64,000 nucleotides of DNA from Sepiola atlantica (GCA_963556195.1 OY744519.1:112807581-112871580), one strand, 5' to 3'. Positions 19,171 through 31,191 are shown, counted from the first letter of the stretch. Made by a program: numbers and translations. Notes: generated by a model from the sequence alone, not told the origin.

Positions 19171-19350
19171 TTTCCACAATCAGACAACGCCGCAACCCAC
19201 AACCTATGAAAGAAACAAACCGGAAGTCCTAGACTCGAGTTTCGCCCTCCTTTTGGGCTCATCAGTAGAACACATCCGAACTCAGGATTCGAAACCCGAG
19301 TCACTTGCATGGTAAGCGAGTACTCTGCCACTGAGCTACCTCGCCACATA
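19137..19350 (-). mobile_element. tRNA-headed hammerhead element (SINE/retrozyme-like), minus strand
   Basis: On the minus strand, reading from 19,345 down: a tRNA-like head with A box TAGCTCAGTGG (19,338-19,328) and B box GGTTTCGAATCC (19,296-19,285), then a complete type I hammerhead (19,271-19,226), then CCGGTTTGTTTC and GTTGTGGGTTGCGGCGTTG, ending in an (AT)n tract at 19,137-19,166. There is no ORF. The head resembles tRNA-Gly/Ala more than the Ser/Leu-like head at 7.8 kb, so this is a different family with the same architecture: Pol III-type promoter plus self-cleaving motif plus AT-rich tail. Confidence 0.85.
19226..19271 (-). ncRNA. Hammerhead ribozyme, type I, complete core
   Basis: Minus strand. 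Stem I: GTTCTA (19,271-19,266) with TAGGAC (19,231-19,226), plus an outer CGGA/TCCG helix across an internal loop. Core CTGATGA (19,265-19,259). Stem II GCCC/GGGC (19,258-19,255 and 19,047+200 to 19,244, i.e. 19,247-19,244) around an A-rich loop. Second core strand GAAA (19,243-19,240). Stem III is only CTC/GAG, and the cleavage triplet is GTC, with predicted cleavage between plus-strand bases 19,232 and 19,231. Every invariant residue of the hammerhead core is present, including the favoured GUC site. Confidence 0.9.
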
Positions 19351-19562
19351 CAAGAATGTCTATTAATTTACACAGATTAAGCAAACCGCGGCGATGACCG
19401 ACTGTGGAATGTACCTACTCTTTTCAACAAGGGGTGTAGTCATCCAACTACTATGAACCCAGGCCGATGTCTCACAAGTAGGATTTTATACTCGCTAGGA
19501 CGATGTCATCCAACAAGCTAACCAAGCGAGCAAATAAATATTAGATTTCTTGAATGTGAGAT
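19351..19562. other. No gene recognised
   Basis: About 200 bp upstream (minus sense) of the hammerhead element, with no recognisable family. The phrase TTAGATTTCTTGAATGTGAG at its end recurs after the next AT array (about 19,676). Confidence 0.5.
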
Positions 19563-19631
19563 GATATATATAATTATTTCCACAATCAGACAACGCCGCA
19601 ACCCACAACCTATGAAAGAAACAAACCGGAA

Positions 19632-19681
<50 letters not shown>

Positions 19682-19735
19682 TTTCTTGAATGTGAGATGA
19701 TATATATAATTATAACCCACAACCTATGAAATATA
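19563..19735 (-). mobile_element. Two truncated copies of the 3' part of the hammerhead element, around an (AT)n array
   Basis: Plus-strand 19,566-19,634 is essentially identical to 19,160-19,226 (CCACAATCAGACAACGCCGC, CCCACAACCTATGAAAG, ending CCGGAAG), then breaks into an AT array (19,633-19,678) exactly where the ribozyme would begin. A shorter piece (ATAACCCACAACCTATGAAA) lies at 19,710-19,730. The flank TTAGATTTCTTGAATGTGAG is also duplicated, so local duplication or template switching in AT-rich DNA is likely. Confidence 0.75.
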
Positions 19736-20275
19736 TATATATATACAAAAACTACTGTTGTAAAACGTGAGCAGTAGTGTTCTTTACTCTAAAGCTTTTA
19801 TCTGATGAGTGACCTGAGGGCAAATATGGTCGGCTCTACTTGCAGATATACTGTGGTCAATTACACACTAATACTGTTGGGAAATGTATGTCTAAAAAAG
19901 AAAATTATATTAAATGAATTGTATTCAATGAATCATGTACAATAGATATTGTTCTTTAGTATTAAATAAATTTAAAAAGTATTGATATGTCGCAAATACA
20001 GAGAATTCAAACCCAGCCAGTTATGATTTCAGGGCCAACCTATTATTACCACTGTATATAAATATATCTTAGATATTTCAGATTTATAGATATCCCTCTT
20101 AATATATTTAATAAAAGTAGATTTATAAGATTATTGAATCTTGTCCATGCCAATTGGGTACACATATAACTCATAGATTTGAAGCGACAAGGAAAATGAA
20201 TATACATTATTTAATGTTGTACTTATTAAAATCTGTAATATTTCCCATGATATATCAGTATTCATAGCTGTATAA
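19736..20275. other. No gene recognised
   Basis: Starts in a short AT array, then AT-rich sequence without recognisable content. TCTGATGAGTGACC at 19,801 resembles half of a hammerhead core but no GAAA strand follows. Confidence 0.5.
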
Positions 20276-20276
20276 A

Positions 20277-20500
20277 GAGAGAACTTGAATGCTTACGTAG
20301 AGAGAATTTGAATGCCTACTGGAGAGAAATTGAATGCCGACATAGAGAGAACTTGAATGCCGACATAGAGAGAACTTGAATGCCGACATGGAGAGAACTT
20401 GAATGCCGACATGGAGAGAACTTGAATGCCGACATGGAGAGAACTTGAATGCCCACTGGAAAGAGTTTGAATGCCTACTAGAGAGAACTTGAATGTCTAC
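20277..20500. repeat. 23-bp minisatellite, ~10 copies
   Basis: Tandem units of the form GAGAGAACTTGAATGCCGACATG. The central copies are nearly identical and the outer ones diverged (TTACGTA, CCTACTG variants). No sustained ORF is produced. Confidence 0.9.
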
Positions 20501-21288
20501 AAGACACTGTCCTCAAGTGTCTAAGGTCTCTCTGTACAGGGGTTTGTCAGGACAACCAGACATGAGGATACTTCACCATACAAGTAAACACTGACCAAAT
20601 ATTCAAAATAACGTAGTATTTGATGCCCAAATAATATTCTCTCTGTATAACTATCCCACACTAGCTTATACAAGGAATATTGCACCTTCTCCAAGTGATG
20701 CTGTCTCTAGTAATAGCACTAAGCTGGATACTCTACCAGACAAGATAAATTATTATCCCGGAATCCGGTAAGACCAAGAGACCACAAGAAAGATATACTA
20801 TGACATAGTTAACTGGTCAATTGGGAAGAAGAAAATTGATGTTTTTAACTTTTTTACTGGCTCAGCGTTTGAGAGGTGGAGGAGAACTTTAATGGAACAC
20901 TCAAATATCTATATATCTCATATGGAGATCAAGTGTTAGCCCCAGGAAGGATCCCCTTCATTTCTGAGAACTTCGACTGAAGTAAAATGAAATGTTTAAT
21001 CTGGGCAAAGCAAATGTTTATTTATATGTCTACATTTAAACATAAATTCTTGCTTTTTTATTTAATAATTTAAATTTGTTTCTAAGTTTATAGCCTGAAT
21101 ATATAAAAAGTTAGCGCATTTTATCTATCTAATTTACTTGGCGTCAGTTAACTTTGCATAAGTAGATTAAAAGGAAATGAAACCATCTTGTTAGGAACTC
21201 ACTTACTATTAGAAATCTTAGACACATGATTCGAAATGTAATGGAGTATCAACATAATTTTTTAAACGATTTTATTTCTCAGATGAGC

Positions 21289-21290
<2 letters not shown>
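20501..21290. other. No gene recognised
   Basis: Non-coding, nothing I can name. Confidence 0.5.
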
Positions 21291-21321
<31 letters not shown>

Positions 21322-21325
21322 CATT
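21291..21325. repeat. (ATT)n microsatellite
   Basis: Trinucleotide ATT/TTA array of about 30 bp; a second short one lies at ~21,855-21,880. Confidence 0.9.
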
Positions 21326-21344
21326 ATTTACATATTTCAACATT

Positions 21345-21812
21345 TTTGAGATGAGGATGGATAATTTGGATTATTCAGATTACTGTTTCCATCTTGGATC
21401 TCATTCTCACAGTGTTTCAGCCGATGTAACCTCCGACCTTCTTCAGATGTATATTGTCGAACTTTGGAATCTGTAGGAAATTTCGAACGAAATCCTATAT
21501 TTAATCCACGGAGTAGCTTGCTCTCGTTACATCATTATAGGAAGAAATCTTAAGTAATTTGTAATTGAATGTTTAGTATCACTCATACTTAGGATTGAAC
21601 CACCAACTTCCAGAAGAGAGTCACTTAGAACTGATTATTACTTAGCACTTATATCCGTTGGACCACAGGTACTTGTCGATTTTGACATAAAGATTCCCGA
21701 GTTCAACAAGATGCACCTGAAGAAGATCGGAGGTTATATTGGCCGAAACGTCGTTGAGCATAACATCCACACTGAGTACAGTATTCTGAATAATCCAAAT
21801 AATACATATTAT
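21345..21812. mobile_element. Foldback/MITE-like element with ~115-bp inverted arms, copy 1
   Basis: Left arm about 21,350-21,475 and right arm about 21,690-21,808 are inverted copies: TTTGGATTATTCAGA against TCTGAATAATCCAAA, and GATGTAACCTCCGACCTTCT against GAAGATCGGAGGTTATATT. The ~210-bp centre contains TTTAATCCACGGAGTAGC and AGGATTGAACCACCAACTTC, both of which recur in inverted orientation in copy 2 at 57.2 kb. No transposase ORF. Each arm contains the CTGAAGAAG...GAAAC hairpin motif discussed in the findings. Confidence 0.75.
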
Positions 21813-21880
21813 GTACATGTTTCAGAATTACTGCTACCATTATTTTATCACTATTATTAATATTATTATTATTATTATTA

Positions 21881-23885
21881 TTTACTCACTTGGAGTTTTC
21901 ACATAAGTCATTATAAGTGATTGCTCACTGACAGTAACAAGTCGTGACCTCTGGAGTCCGAGTGATAACAAATCTCCCTAGATTTCCGGCACTTTCGATA
22001 TCCGTTGCAAATCATTTTGCATTATCGCAACAGCCATTTACTCATTGGCAACGACCATCGGTCTTCTCTGGGTTTGAGTGGCAATAAGACTCCCCAAGGT
22101 CCCACTGCTTTCTGACCCCTTCCAATAGAGTTCTGGTTGGTGATCTCCCTCCTTCTTGACCCTTCATTAATATTTTGTGTCGTACTAGCCGAAGCTTATG
22201 CCATAACTTGTGGGTGTGCATGTTTTTTTTTGGGGGGGGGGGCGGTCAGGGGTATTTTATGGAATTTTGGGGCGTTTTAGTTCCCTTGGGCTTGTGTGTT
22301 CTTTCTCTGTCTTTACTTTATTTCCCTTTCAAATATTTATTATTATTGTCATTATTATTGTTATCATATCATTATTTTTTTCTTTCTTAGTCTCTTTCAA
22401 TTACTTGTATCATTATCTTAAGATTAATAATAATTGGTTTTACTTGTACTGTTATCTTCATTTTTACATATAATTGTTATCGTCTTTCTTTTCCATATAA
22501 TTCTAATTATATCAAAAATATATAAGTCCTGCTTTTTTATTTACCAGGGTCGAGTTGTCTGCTAAATATTTCCTTTCATGCTTTCTGTTTTGTGTTTTTT
22601 GTTGTTTTGGTGGCTGGTTTCAATTGGTGGCTTTCTTGATTTATTTCGATGACTTTCTGTCAACTTTTCGAACTTTTATCATTTGTTTCTCGTTCTTCTT
22701 TCTCCTCACGCATCCACATTGATAAATGACCCAACGATGCAAAGAAAACAACGAAAATAAAAGGCTGTCCAGGCTGTGCAGAGTTTGCACAGGAATTGTT
22801 GTCTTACTTCATACCAATCAGATCAAGCTTTGCTATGGTTTCACGACTGATTTTCCTTCTCTTTGACACTTTTATGTCACCAATAATGATTGAAGACGTA
22901 AAGAGAAGTCAACTGTGAACAGAACTAGTGACAAAAGATATACTTACATATAATAACGACGAGAATCAGAGAAAAATATTAGAAATGTGAATTATGAGTA
23001 CCAAGAGGAGAAATGAATATTAAAATAATGAAGAAAATTACACACTTCCAATACTCATATCATGTATTATAATAATCTCATGTCAAATAATCTACTGTTG
23101 TGGTCATTTAAAATGATTACAGCAATAATAATAACAATAATCAAACAACAGATAAAAATGATAAAACAATGATGTATAATTCAAGGGTATTTATTTAAAT
23201 GAAACATCGAGGGTAATTGTATCTATGTGCACGAATTTGTGCTCGCAAGAGAATCAGAGGTTGTGTGTATATGTACGGTAATGTCAGAAGTTATGAGGGT
23301 GTCTTATGTGCAAGAACCTTAACGTACCGGAAGTTATAACAATGTCGAAAAAAAGTTTGGAAGGAGATAATAAAGCAACAGTATAAAAAATATTTAAACC
23401 ATTTCTATTTACTTTTTAAATGTATAAATGTTGAAATAGAATTGTGCTTCCCGCATAGTTATTAGTTATTTTACCAAGATGCATATGGAGTTATAACTAA
23501 ATACAAAAATATCTCATCAGTTTAACGTCTCCTTCTTATTCTCCCAAATGAACTAATTCCATAAGAAATGGGTTTTTAAAAATATCTCATCTAGCAATAC
23601 CTAAAATTGTTTTGCCCAATTAAAATATATTGTAATAATAAAAACATTTTCCTGATATCATACCAAGATTAGACTACTCATCTGTCAAACTGAAAACTTA
23701 ATTTTTCGACCTGAATATTTTATGAATATAGAACTTATAATCTCAAACCTACCGGTGAATTATGACATTATATTATTCAACAAGATATACCTGTAGCCTG
23801 TTTCTAAAATGATATTCCTTCTTTCTTACTATGATTTCACCTCCTAAGCAATCATAGACCTAACTACAACATATGCATAAACGGT
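21881..23885. other. No gene recognised
   Basis: Contains a G run at 22,232-22,242, a short ATT-rich patch near 22,330-22,370 and otherwise AT-rich sequence. Small ORFs here are low-complexity and unconvincing. Confidence 0.5.
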
Positions 23886-23890
23886 ACTAT

Positions 23891-23999
23891 TTTTACATTA
23901 GGACCCCCACTAACTTTGACCATAACCCTAGCCCTAACCGTAAACCTTGACCCAAACCCTAACGATGGGGTCAAAGTTAACTCGGGTCCTAATGTAAAA
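23891..23999. mobile_element. 109-bp MITE-like inverted repeat
   Basis: Terminal inverted repeats of about 30 bp: TTTTACATTAGGACCC...CTAACTTTGACC at the left and GGTCAAAGTTAACTCGGGTCC...AATGTAAAA at the right. The interior (CCATAACCCTAGCCCTAACC, CCCAAACCCTAAC) is telomere-like in composition but irregular. No clear target duplication. Too short to code for anything. Confidence 0.65.
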
Positions 24000-24419
24000 C
24001 AAGACCGCATAAACAATATCCCATCGATCACAAGTTGTATAATGAATATGTGCATGCCCAGTCGGGGGTCTATTCATCTTTTTAACCAACCAGAGTGTAG
24101 CGCACTAAATTTAAAGTTTCTAGAAAATTTTCAGGAAAATCTTATATGAACAAACCTAAACTTGAGATTGCTTTAACTACACGTTAGAATGTTTCAGAAC
24201 TTTTCCCCTAAAATCCGCCATCCTCAAAAACTTTATTCATTTCATTTTCGCTAACTTACCAGGATTGGTTTGGCATGTTAAAACTAACAGATTTCAGCAA
24301 GAAGTAGCCACGTCTATTTATCATACTCATTTCTGAACTAACAAGGATGAATTAACTTGTATTCATAAAGAAAACTTTAAAAGAAATATTTAGGTCATTA
24401 ATAAATGAGATAAGAACGC
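24000..24419. other. No gene recognised
   Basis: Non-coding sequence between the MITE and the GC-richer repeat; nothing recognised. Confidence 0.5.
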
Positions 24420-25040
24420 TAATAGCGAAAATAAAACAAGCCGCGCGTGTGTGGTCCCCCTGTATATGTGACTCGATGTGGCGAGTGTAAAATGCAAACA
24501 ATTGGGACAATTTGGGGCATTTTGACCCCCTTTTGACCCCCTGGGGGCGCGAACCAGAATTTTTCTGAGGTCAAGGATGCTCATTTTATATCCAGAACAA
24601 TTGTTTCTACATTTTGGCCAAGTTTCAGAAAAATGGATCAAACGTTATGAGAGAAAAGGGTCATTTTTTGCCATTTTGGGGGATTTTGACCGCCTGGGGG
24701 CGCGAACCAGATTTTTCCAAGGTTAGCTATACTTATTTTCTATTAGGAACAATTGCCTCCACATTGTGGCCAAGTTTCAGAGAAATTGAATGGATGGATG
24801 AAAAGTTATGGGGCAAAAAAATGTCATTTTTTACCATTTCGGGGCCTTTTGACCCCCTGGGGGTTAACCAGATTTTTTTCAGAAATCGGAGAATGTCACT
24901 TTCTTACCTGACCAAAGTTACAACTTCATGCAAAATTTCAGAGAAATTCAATGGATGGTTGCGGAGAAAAATCCGGACGAACGGACGGACATGCCTCAAA
25001 ACATAAGTCCTCCGATTTTATAAATCGGGGGACCAATTAC
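24420..25040. repeat. Dispersed-type repeat with three ~155-165-bp internal units
   Basis: GC-richer than its surroundings. The phrase TTTTGACCCCCTGGGGG, followed by GCGCGAACCAGA or TTAACCAGA, recurs at ~24,531, 24,684 (CCGCC variant) and 24,847, and each unit then has an AAGTTTCAGA(A/G)AAAT-type phrase. It ends with CGGACGAACGGACGGACATG and a hairpin CCTCCGATTTTATAAATCGGGGG. Short ORFs across it are by-products. Confidence 0.65.
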
Positions 25041-26455
25041 ACAACTGAAGTTATGACTTGAAAACGTATTCATTTTGTGGGGTTAAGCTGCCATTAGAAA
25101 GTCTTTAAATGATCGAAACTTCTTTAAATTTAAAAAATCTATTTAACTTTGTGTAATGTAATTATGGTTTCAATCTCATTTGAATCACAAGCCAAAAAAT
25201 GTAAACGTATTGGACATTTTGATGACTTTATACATTTTTTATTGATAAAAATGTCCGGTATATATAACCGTATACTATTTAAAAAAAATTTGTTTCTTTT
25301 TTACATAATTGTCTCTTAGGTTCTATAAATTAAAAACACATTCAAGTTGGTATAAGTTTCGAAAAAGATTAATATTGGAGAAAGGCCAGAAATTCGATGG
25401 CCTAAAATACAGCCTGAAATCTAATTAAGCAGAATAACGAAAATAAAATAAAATAAAATAAAATAAAAATACACAAACTGGGAATGAAAGTAGATAAGAA
25501 ATAAGAAAAGAAAAAAAAAAGATATAAAAGATAATTTGCACCATAAAAGTCAAGCAATAAATGAAACCAAAAACACAGAAAAAGAAGGGCCAAAATCTTT
25601 TAAGACTTGCATGTGTGACATTAATGGAATAAGATATTTCTTACAATGAATACTTGACAGGTGTGTCTTTTGGATCGGCAAACATCAAAATAAAACTAAC
25701 CGAAAGTAAACAAATAAACATAAAGATTTATAATACATTTAAAAAATGTGTTGCTTTCTTTTTAAATAAAATGTCATTTCTACGTTTTCTGTTTTTGTTT
25801 TACACTTCTTGAGTTATGTACAGTTGGAATAAATGTGCATTTCAGAATAGCTATATTTGTTTGAACCAGAAGAAGATATATATCATGTCTACGAAACAAT
25901 AAAATCCTAAAGCAATGGCAATGATTTGGTTATAAAAGTGACCTTGTTTATTTGATTTGTTTTTATATACATCATAGTTTCAATGAGTCGTCCATAGTTT
26001 CCTTGTTCTCTTGAAGCAGTCACTTTAAGATGAAAACATGCGGCACAATAAGAAAATGAAAACTGTTTTAGGCATGAAATTGCTTCGTCAAAGAAAGAAA
26101 GAATTAATGTCAGTGATACAGAAATATTATGGTAAAGAATAGTTTTAATTGCTATTAAAGAGTATTAAAAAGATCAATTTAATGGTTATGGTACAGCTGT
26201 GGCAAAAATAGTCATAAACAAATAATATAGAGCTTATTTGTTGAGCTTAATTTGGTATCATAGAATAACTATTTATAGCTTGTACATACTAATTAAAGAT
26301 TGAAGTGGCATAGTAGATAGTTCAATTTCTACAAACTTGTGAAACATCTAAGTAAATACGTTTTTTCTATTTAAAAGCGAAATAGTGGAAGCTATTCCTT
26401 GATATAGGATTTAAAATTTGGACATATTTTTATTCCATTATACATTATGAAGAGG
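25041..26455. other. No gene recognised
   Basis: AT-rich. An (AAATA)n pentanucleotide patch lies at 25,441-25,470. No domain or RNA gene visible. Confidence 0.5.
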
Positions 26456-26559
26456 AGACGTTAGTTTTTCTTTACTCTATCACTATTTTCATGATAGGTG
26501 TTCGACTGAGTTCTGATCGTTAATCTCCCCTGGAAAACATTCACAACAAGAAATAGACT

Positions 26560-26750
26560 TCTACCGCCACTATAAAAGACTTTCCTTTCTTCCGCCACAT
26601 ACCTTAAACCAAGCAGAGTTTCCATAAATAGAGTTTCTTTCCCCAACCCCCCCCCATCTGTGGAACACATTGCTGCGATACTGCTTCCTCGCAGATTACA
26701 ACCTGGTCGCATTCAAGTCTAATGTAAATAAATGCTTGTCCTCTTAGGTA
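26560..26750 (+). pseudogene. LINE reverse-transcriptase C-terminal relic
   Basis: Reading the plus strand at about 26,650-26,745 gives PHLWNTLLRYCFLADYNL followed by VAFKSNVNKCLSS, the typical C-terminal end (LWNSLP...F+S..NKxL) of many LINE RT proteins. Upstream text (DFPFFRHIP) is degraded and a C run interrupts the frame. A second, independently decayed copy lies at 59.0 kb. Confidence 0.6.
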
Positions 26751-27940
26751 ATCAAATTTTGTCTTGAAAAGAGCATAGTTGTGTTCCTAATGCATATAAA
26801 TTATCAGTATTACTAAGAAGGAAAATGTTACAAAGAACAAGAAATAATGATAATTTTGTAAGAAGATTACTCTGAGATGATTGAAAAAAAAAGCAGGATA
26901 GTAAATAAAAATTATACCCTAGATGATAACGAAATGTACTTCAGAGCTGTGGGTAGATGTAGCATTTGGAGTACGACTGTGATTGTTGTGATAATTTCAA
27001 GGTTGTAATGAAGAATTAAAATATAAACATTGTATAGTGTTTATTTTTTAGGTATGCCGATTTGACGATCGGAGTGAGCGGACGTTCCGTCTTTTGCTCC
27101 CTCTAGGGATAGGGAGCTGACTGCAAGGCAGGAATCTATCTAGAAACTGTCGACATTCTACTGCAATAAATTGTATGCTATATAAAAAGCTTTCTTGTTT
27201 AGATTCTTCATGTTTGCTGGAACACCTTTCGCATTTGAGGACCAGTATAGAGCAAGGGGCATAACGGTATAATTCTCTTGAAGTCGTTTGTTTTTAAAAT
27301 AAAACTAAATAATTTTGAAATTAACCGAATAAGAAATATTTCAATTACCCAGTACTGTTGTTATTCTCTTGGCTGCAGTTGATAAAATTATTCTGATAAT
27401 TCTGGAGAAAATTGGATAAAGTTATGTTCTAGAATCCACGTATTGATCAATACTATTTGCATGCTACATGTCTGTTAGGTTAAAAATCATTTTGCCAAAA
27501 TAAATTTTTATAAATAAAATTCAATGTATTTTATTTCCTCATCTTCTTTTAAATTGACATGATTTTGGATTTGATATGTTTCTTAATATAAATCAAATGC
27601 TGATGAAATTGTCTACATACACTTCAATTCTTATACACATTGTACATTCTTGTTACAGCACATTTGTAGCTTTGGAATGGGCTGTAATCTGAAAATCAAA
27701 TCTAAGTTCAAGTCCAGTAGAGTCTGTTGTATTTACTTTTACACTGATATTTTTCGAGGGGAGGTATGAAACCCATATTTACCTCCTGATATGGAAAAAA
27801 AAGAGGGAGAAAAATAAGGGAATTTACTTGCCACTGATACAATCTTGTTGCTGGACCGATCGTTACAACTAAGAAAGGAGACACAGGCAAAAAGGTAACG
27901 GCAATGATGACAAAGAGAGGACAAACACAGATGAACAGTT
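26751..27940. other. No gene recognised
   Basis: A GC-richer island at 27,055-27,160 (GATCGGAGTGAGCGGACGTT, GGGATAGGGAGCTGACTGC) stands out from AT-rich surroundings, but I cannot assign it to a family or RNA. Confidence 0.4.
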
Positions 27941-28165
27941 CATAAATGAATGTTGTGTTTATTGTACCATAGGTACAAATCTTCGCACTGGAGTAAAGGT
28001 GATTGTGTGACGTCACTGGAAAACTGGCAAGGCTGGAGTGGCGTCACTGGGACAGAAGAGAGGACGTCTCATAGGGGTTTAATATGGAAGTCCCTGAGGT
28101 ATAGCGAAGTACCTTAGGACGGTCCTGTCCATAGAAACGTCCTGGGAACTGAATCTTCTGGGAAC

Positions 28166-28545
28166 AGGAGCTGAACGTCAACAGACACTGGAACAGAGAG
28201 CCGGACATCAACAGATACTGGAACTGAAGCTGGACGTCGACAGGCACTGGAACAGGGAGTCAGACGTCAACAGGCACTGGAACATGGAGTCGGACGTCAA
28301 CAGAGTACTGGAACAGGAAGCCAGACGTCAACAGGGTACTGGAACAGGAAGCCGGATGTCAACATGGTACTGGAACAGGAAGCCAGACGTCAACAGGGTA
28401 CTGGAACAGGAAGCCGGATGTCAACAGGGTACTGGAACAGGAAGCCAGACGTCAACAGGGTACTGGAACAGGAAGTCGGACGTCAACAGGATACTGTAAC
28501 TGAAGCTGGACATCGACAGGCATTGAAACAGGAGCTGGAGCTGCT
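28166..28545. repeat. 31-bp minisatellite, ~12 copies
   Basis: Units of the form CAGACGTCAACAGGGTACTGG plus AACAGGAAGC, with exact 31-bp spacing in the distal half (28,324, 28,355, 28,386 and on) and more variation proximally. Because 31 is not a multiple of 3, the frame shifts each copy, yet two overlapping plus-strand frames stay open; this is a by-product of the unit lacking stops. It lies in a GC-richer segment (27,940-28,790) that may be an older repeat. Confidence 0.9.
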
Positions 28546-29620
28546 GGAATAGATGGAGTTGTTGGAAGAAGCTGATGGCTGGCGTCGGAGCAGAAGCAGA
28601 GCAAGGCTGGAGTTAAGTGTATGGAGCGGGCAATAGCAAACTATTAAAGGTTGTCGCATATAGTAGTCTGAGTTAGATCTGAAAAGGGCTGTTTGATTGC
28701 TGCCGTGCTGCTGAGTTCGTCTTCTGCTTCTGGCTCGAAGACTAGACAAGAACGAGTCTAAATCGGATTCTTGGAGTCTCCTGACCTCCCCGGCTAAGTC
28801 GAATTTTTACTCCAAAATCTGCTGAATATATTTATGAAAAAGGGCATTACAGCCGGCGATTCCATGAAACAAAGAAACGACATAAAGTAATTCCTGGCCG
28901 AATGTATTGCTGTCAAAAATAGCTGTGATGCTGGATGACCATATCTATACCAATCACGGCCAATTCTTAGATGCTAGTATTTTGATTTAGGATGAGAAAG
29001 CCATGTAGGAAGCTGAAATGTGTGGGCGATCGAGAATCGGGGGGGGGGACCAACCAATTTGTATCTTTCCATAAAGCAGCAGGGAGAGTGGATATTTACC
29101 ATGGTTGTTGCTGGTGGTTCCCTCAACAGAAAAGTACAAGAGTAAAGTTGTTCTTGTTTTGTTAGAGGTGTGGCTTAATGCTTACACTTTGAAGGTGGTG
29201 TGTTTCAGTTTGTAATGTTTGTAAACATTGGAAAGCGGTGAATAGACCACGACAATGTCGCTTGTTATATTGAGATAAAATTATACAATTAAGTTGTCTT
29301 TATGCCAAATGTGTGTATGTGTGTGTGTGTGTGGGGGGGATACTTAGCATGGAATACATAATATGTATAGGTTCAAAACAGTTCTTCCTTTTTTATTGAT
29401 TCCCGGATCAGTTATAAACTCATCTGATGAAACTAATTTATAAAAGAAAAAACAGACACACAACAAATCGGTGTTCTAATCTAATTTTGGGTGCTGATTT
29501 CACATACAATATCCATGTTTACTCATTACTTCAATTTTTTTAGATATACACATTTACACTCACAAACATGTATACATACATAGACACAAGAGAATGTAAC
29601 AGGCACCCCACAAAAATAAT
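28546..29620. other. No gene recognised
   Basis: Contains a GC-richer segment to ~28,800, a G run at 29,040 and a (TG)n patch at ~29,312-29,332. Nothing coding recognised. Confidence 0.5.
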
Positions 29621-29627
29621 TTATACA

Positions 29628-29705
29628 TGTTTAAAGTTTCTGCTTCCTTTGTTGACAACCAGCACTCGGAGCCGTACAAAGCAGCAGTAAAAGTTTGAAA
29701 CATCA
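29628..29705 (-). pseudogene. LINE reverse-transcriptase scrap
   Basis: On the minus strand this short stretch translates to TAALYGSECWLSTKEAETLN. The LYGSECW motif is characteristic of the thumb region of RTs in several LINE clades. No other part of the element is visible next to it. Confidence 0.6.
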
Positions 29706-31190
29706 ATATTTTACACTAACAGACATTTTTTTGTCTTTCAGATATCAATGTATCTACCATATATTACCATTTAAGTAAGATACGGGTCAAAGTAGCATTA
29801 GAATTTTTAGAGTTTCAGAGGAGTCATATTATATAGGTTAATATGAAGGTGGACTTCAAATCGATGCAAACTTAAAAATTCTACTTTCCACTATCAACCA
29901 AGTGATTGTTTAATTCGTCACAGAGGAAAAATAATGAATATTATCTTGTCTGGGCCCATTAAGACCCTCTGATAGCACGCTTCATCATTAATGATAATGA
30001 GAGTGTCTATTTACTTCTTTTACGTATGTGCATAGAATTACATTTTTAATAATAAACAACATGAGTAGGTGTGTAAAACCAATGTAGGTGTGCTGAATTC
30101 AAATAAATACTTTGACAAGCTGATGGCATGCTAAAATCTGATTTTGTAGAAGTGAAGATGTCCTTTTTACATAAATGTTTGTATTATAATTTTGTGACAA
30201 TTAATGTATGATCAGTGTTAATTTCATTTTTAATATTTTGGGTGAGTTCTTACATATGATGGTAGGCATTCGAAAATGAAGCTGAGCATGCATCCACAAA
30301 TGGTGTATGAAATAAACAGACTGTATTATAAATATATGTATTATAGTAAAAATGGCAGACAACTAAAGCTAGACATGATGGAACCAAACTGTTTGGAAAT
30401 TTGAATTCACCACATCAAAATTGGTGAAAATACCTATTCATGTGCTTGCCTCCGAGCAAATATTTCTTTTGTAAACCAGTGTTATCTAACTGGCTGTCTG
30501 ATGACTAGTATGGATGGCCTCTCATACAGACTTGTCAAGACAGATGAGTATGATATGACAGTGGATTCTTCTTCTTCTTCTTCTTCTTCTTCCAATGAAG
30601 TGATCAATCATTTTACAGTTTCTGAATTAGAATTAAAGGCAGAAGACATGGAGAAAGGCGAGAGACGAAAATGGTGAAAGAGGAGCAATCGTTTACTGAC
30701 AGCTGTATCGCCCCTCTGAGGATAGAAATTGACAGATTTGTGATACTGGAGAGAGATTCTACTATTAATCAGTTGAATTCAAGTTCTTTCTTTCTATGGA
30801 GGAATTGTTCATGGGTAAGTTTACCGCCTTCCTCTGGCCAGTCACTTTCTTTCTCTTCGATTTCATTTTTCATTTTCCCTTGCACTTCAATTAATCCAAC
30901 ATTCACTTCAATATGATTCATAGACCTGGTGCTAACACACACGCATACCTGCACATCTATGCAAATCCATTGATGCATTACACCTAGAGTAATTGAACAT
31001 CGCTATTTACCTATTGAACTAAATCTGCACATATCTATATAAGAAAATAAAGACAACGGCTTAGAATCAGAAACTTTTCTCGTGTACCGGGTACATACAG
31101 AAATAAATTAAATTGAGATTTTTTTATTTCTCATGTTATGAACCTATATATATAGTATAATTCTTTTTATTCATACAAACATTATTAGCT
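29706..31190. other. No gene recognised
   Basis: Holds a (TTC)n microsatellite at 30,569-30,592 and small ORFs without recognisable motifs. Confidence 0.5.
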
Positions 31191-31191
31191 G

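Noticed and set aside
19800..19840. CTGATGAGTGACC near 19,801
   Set aside because: No GAAA and no stem I partner.
23925..23965. CCCTAACC-like stretch as an interstitial telomere
   Set aside because: Irregular, under 50 bp and enclosed by MITE inverted repeats.
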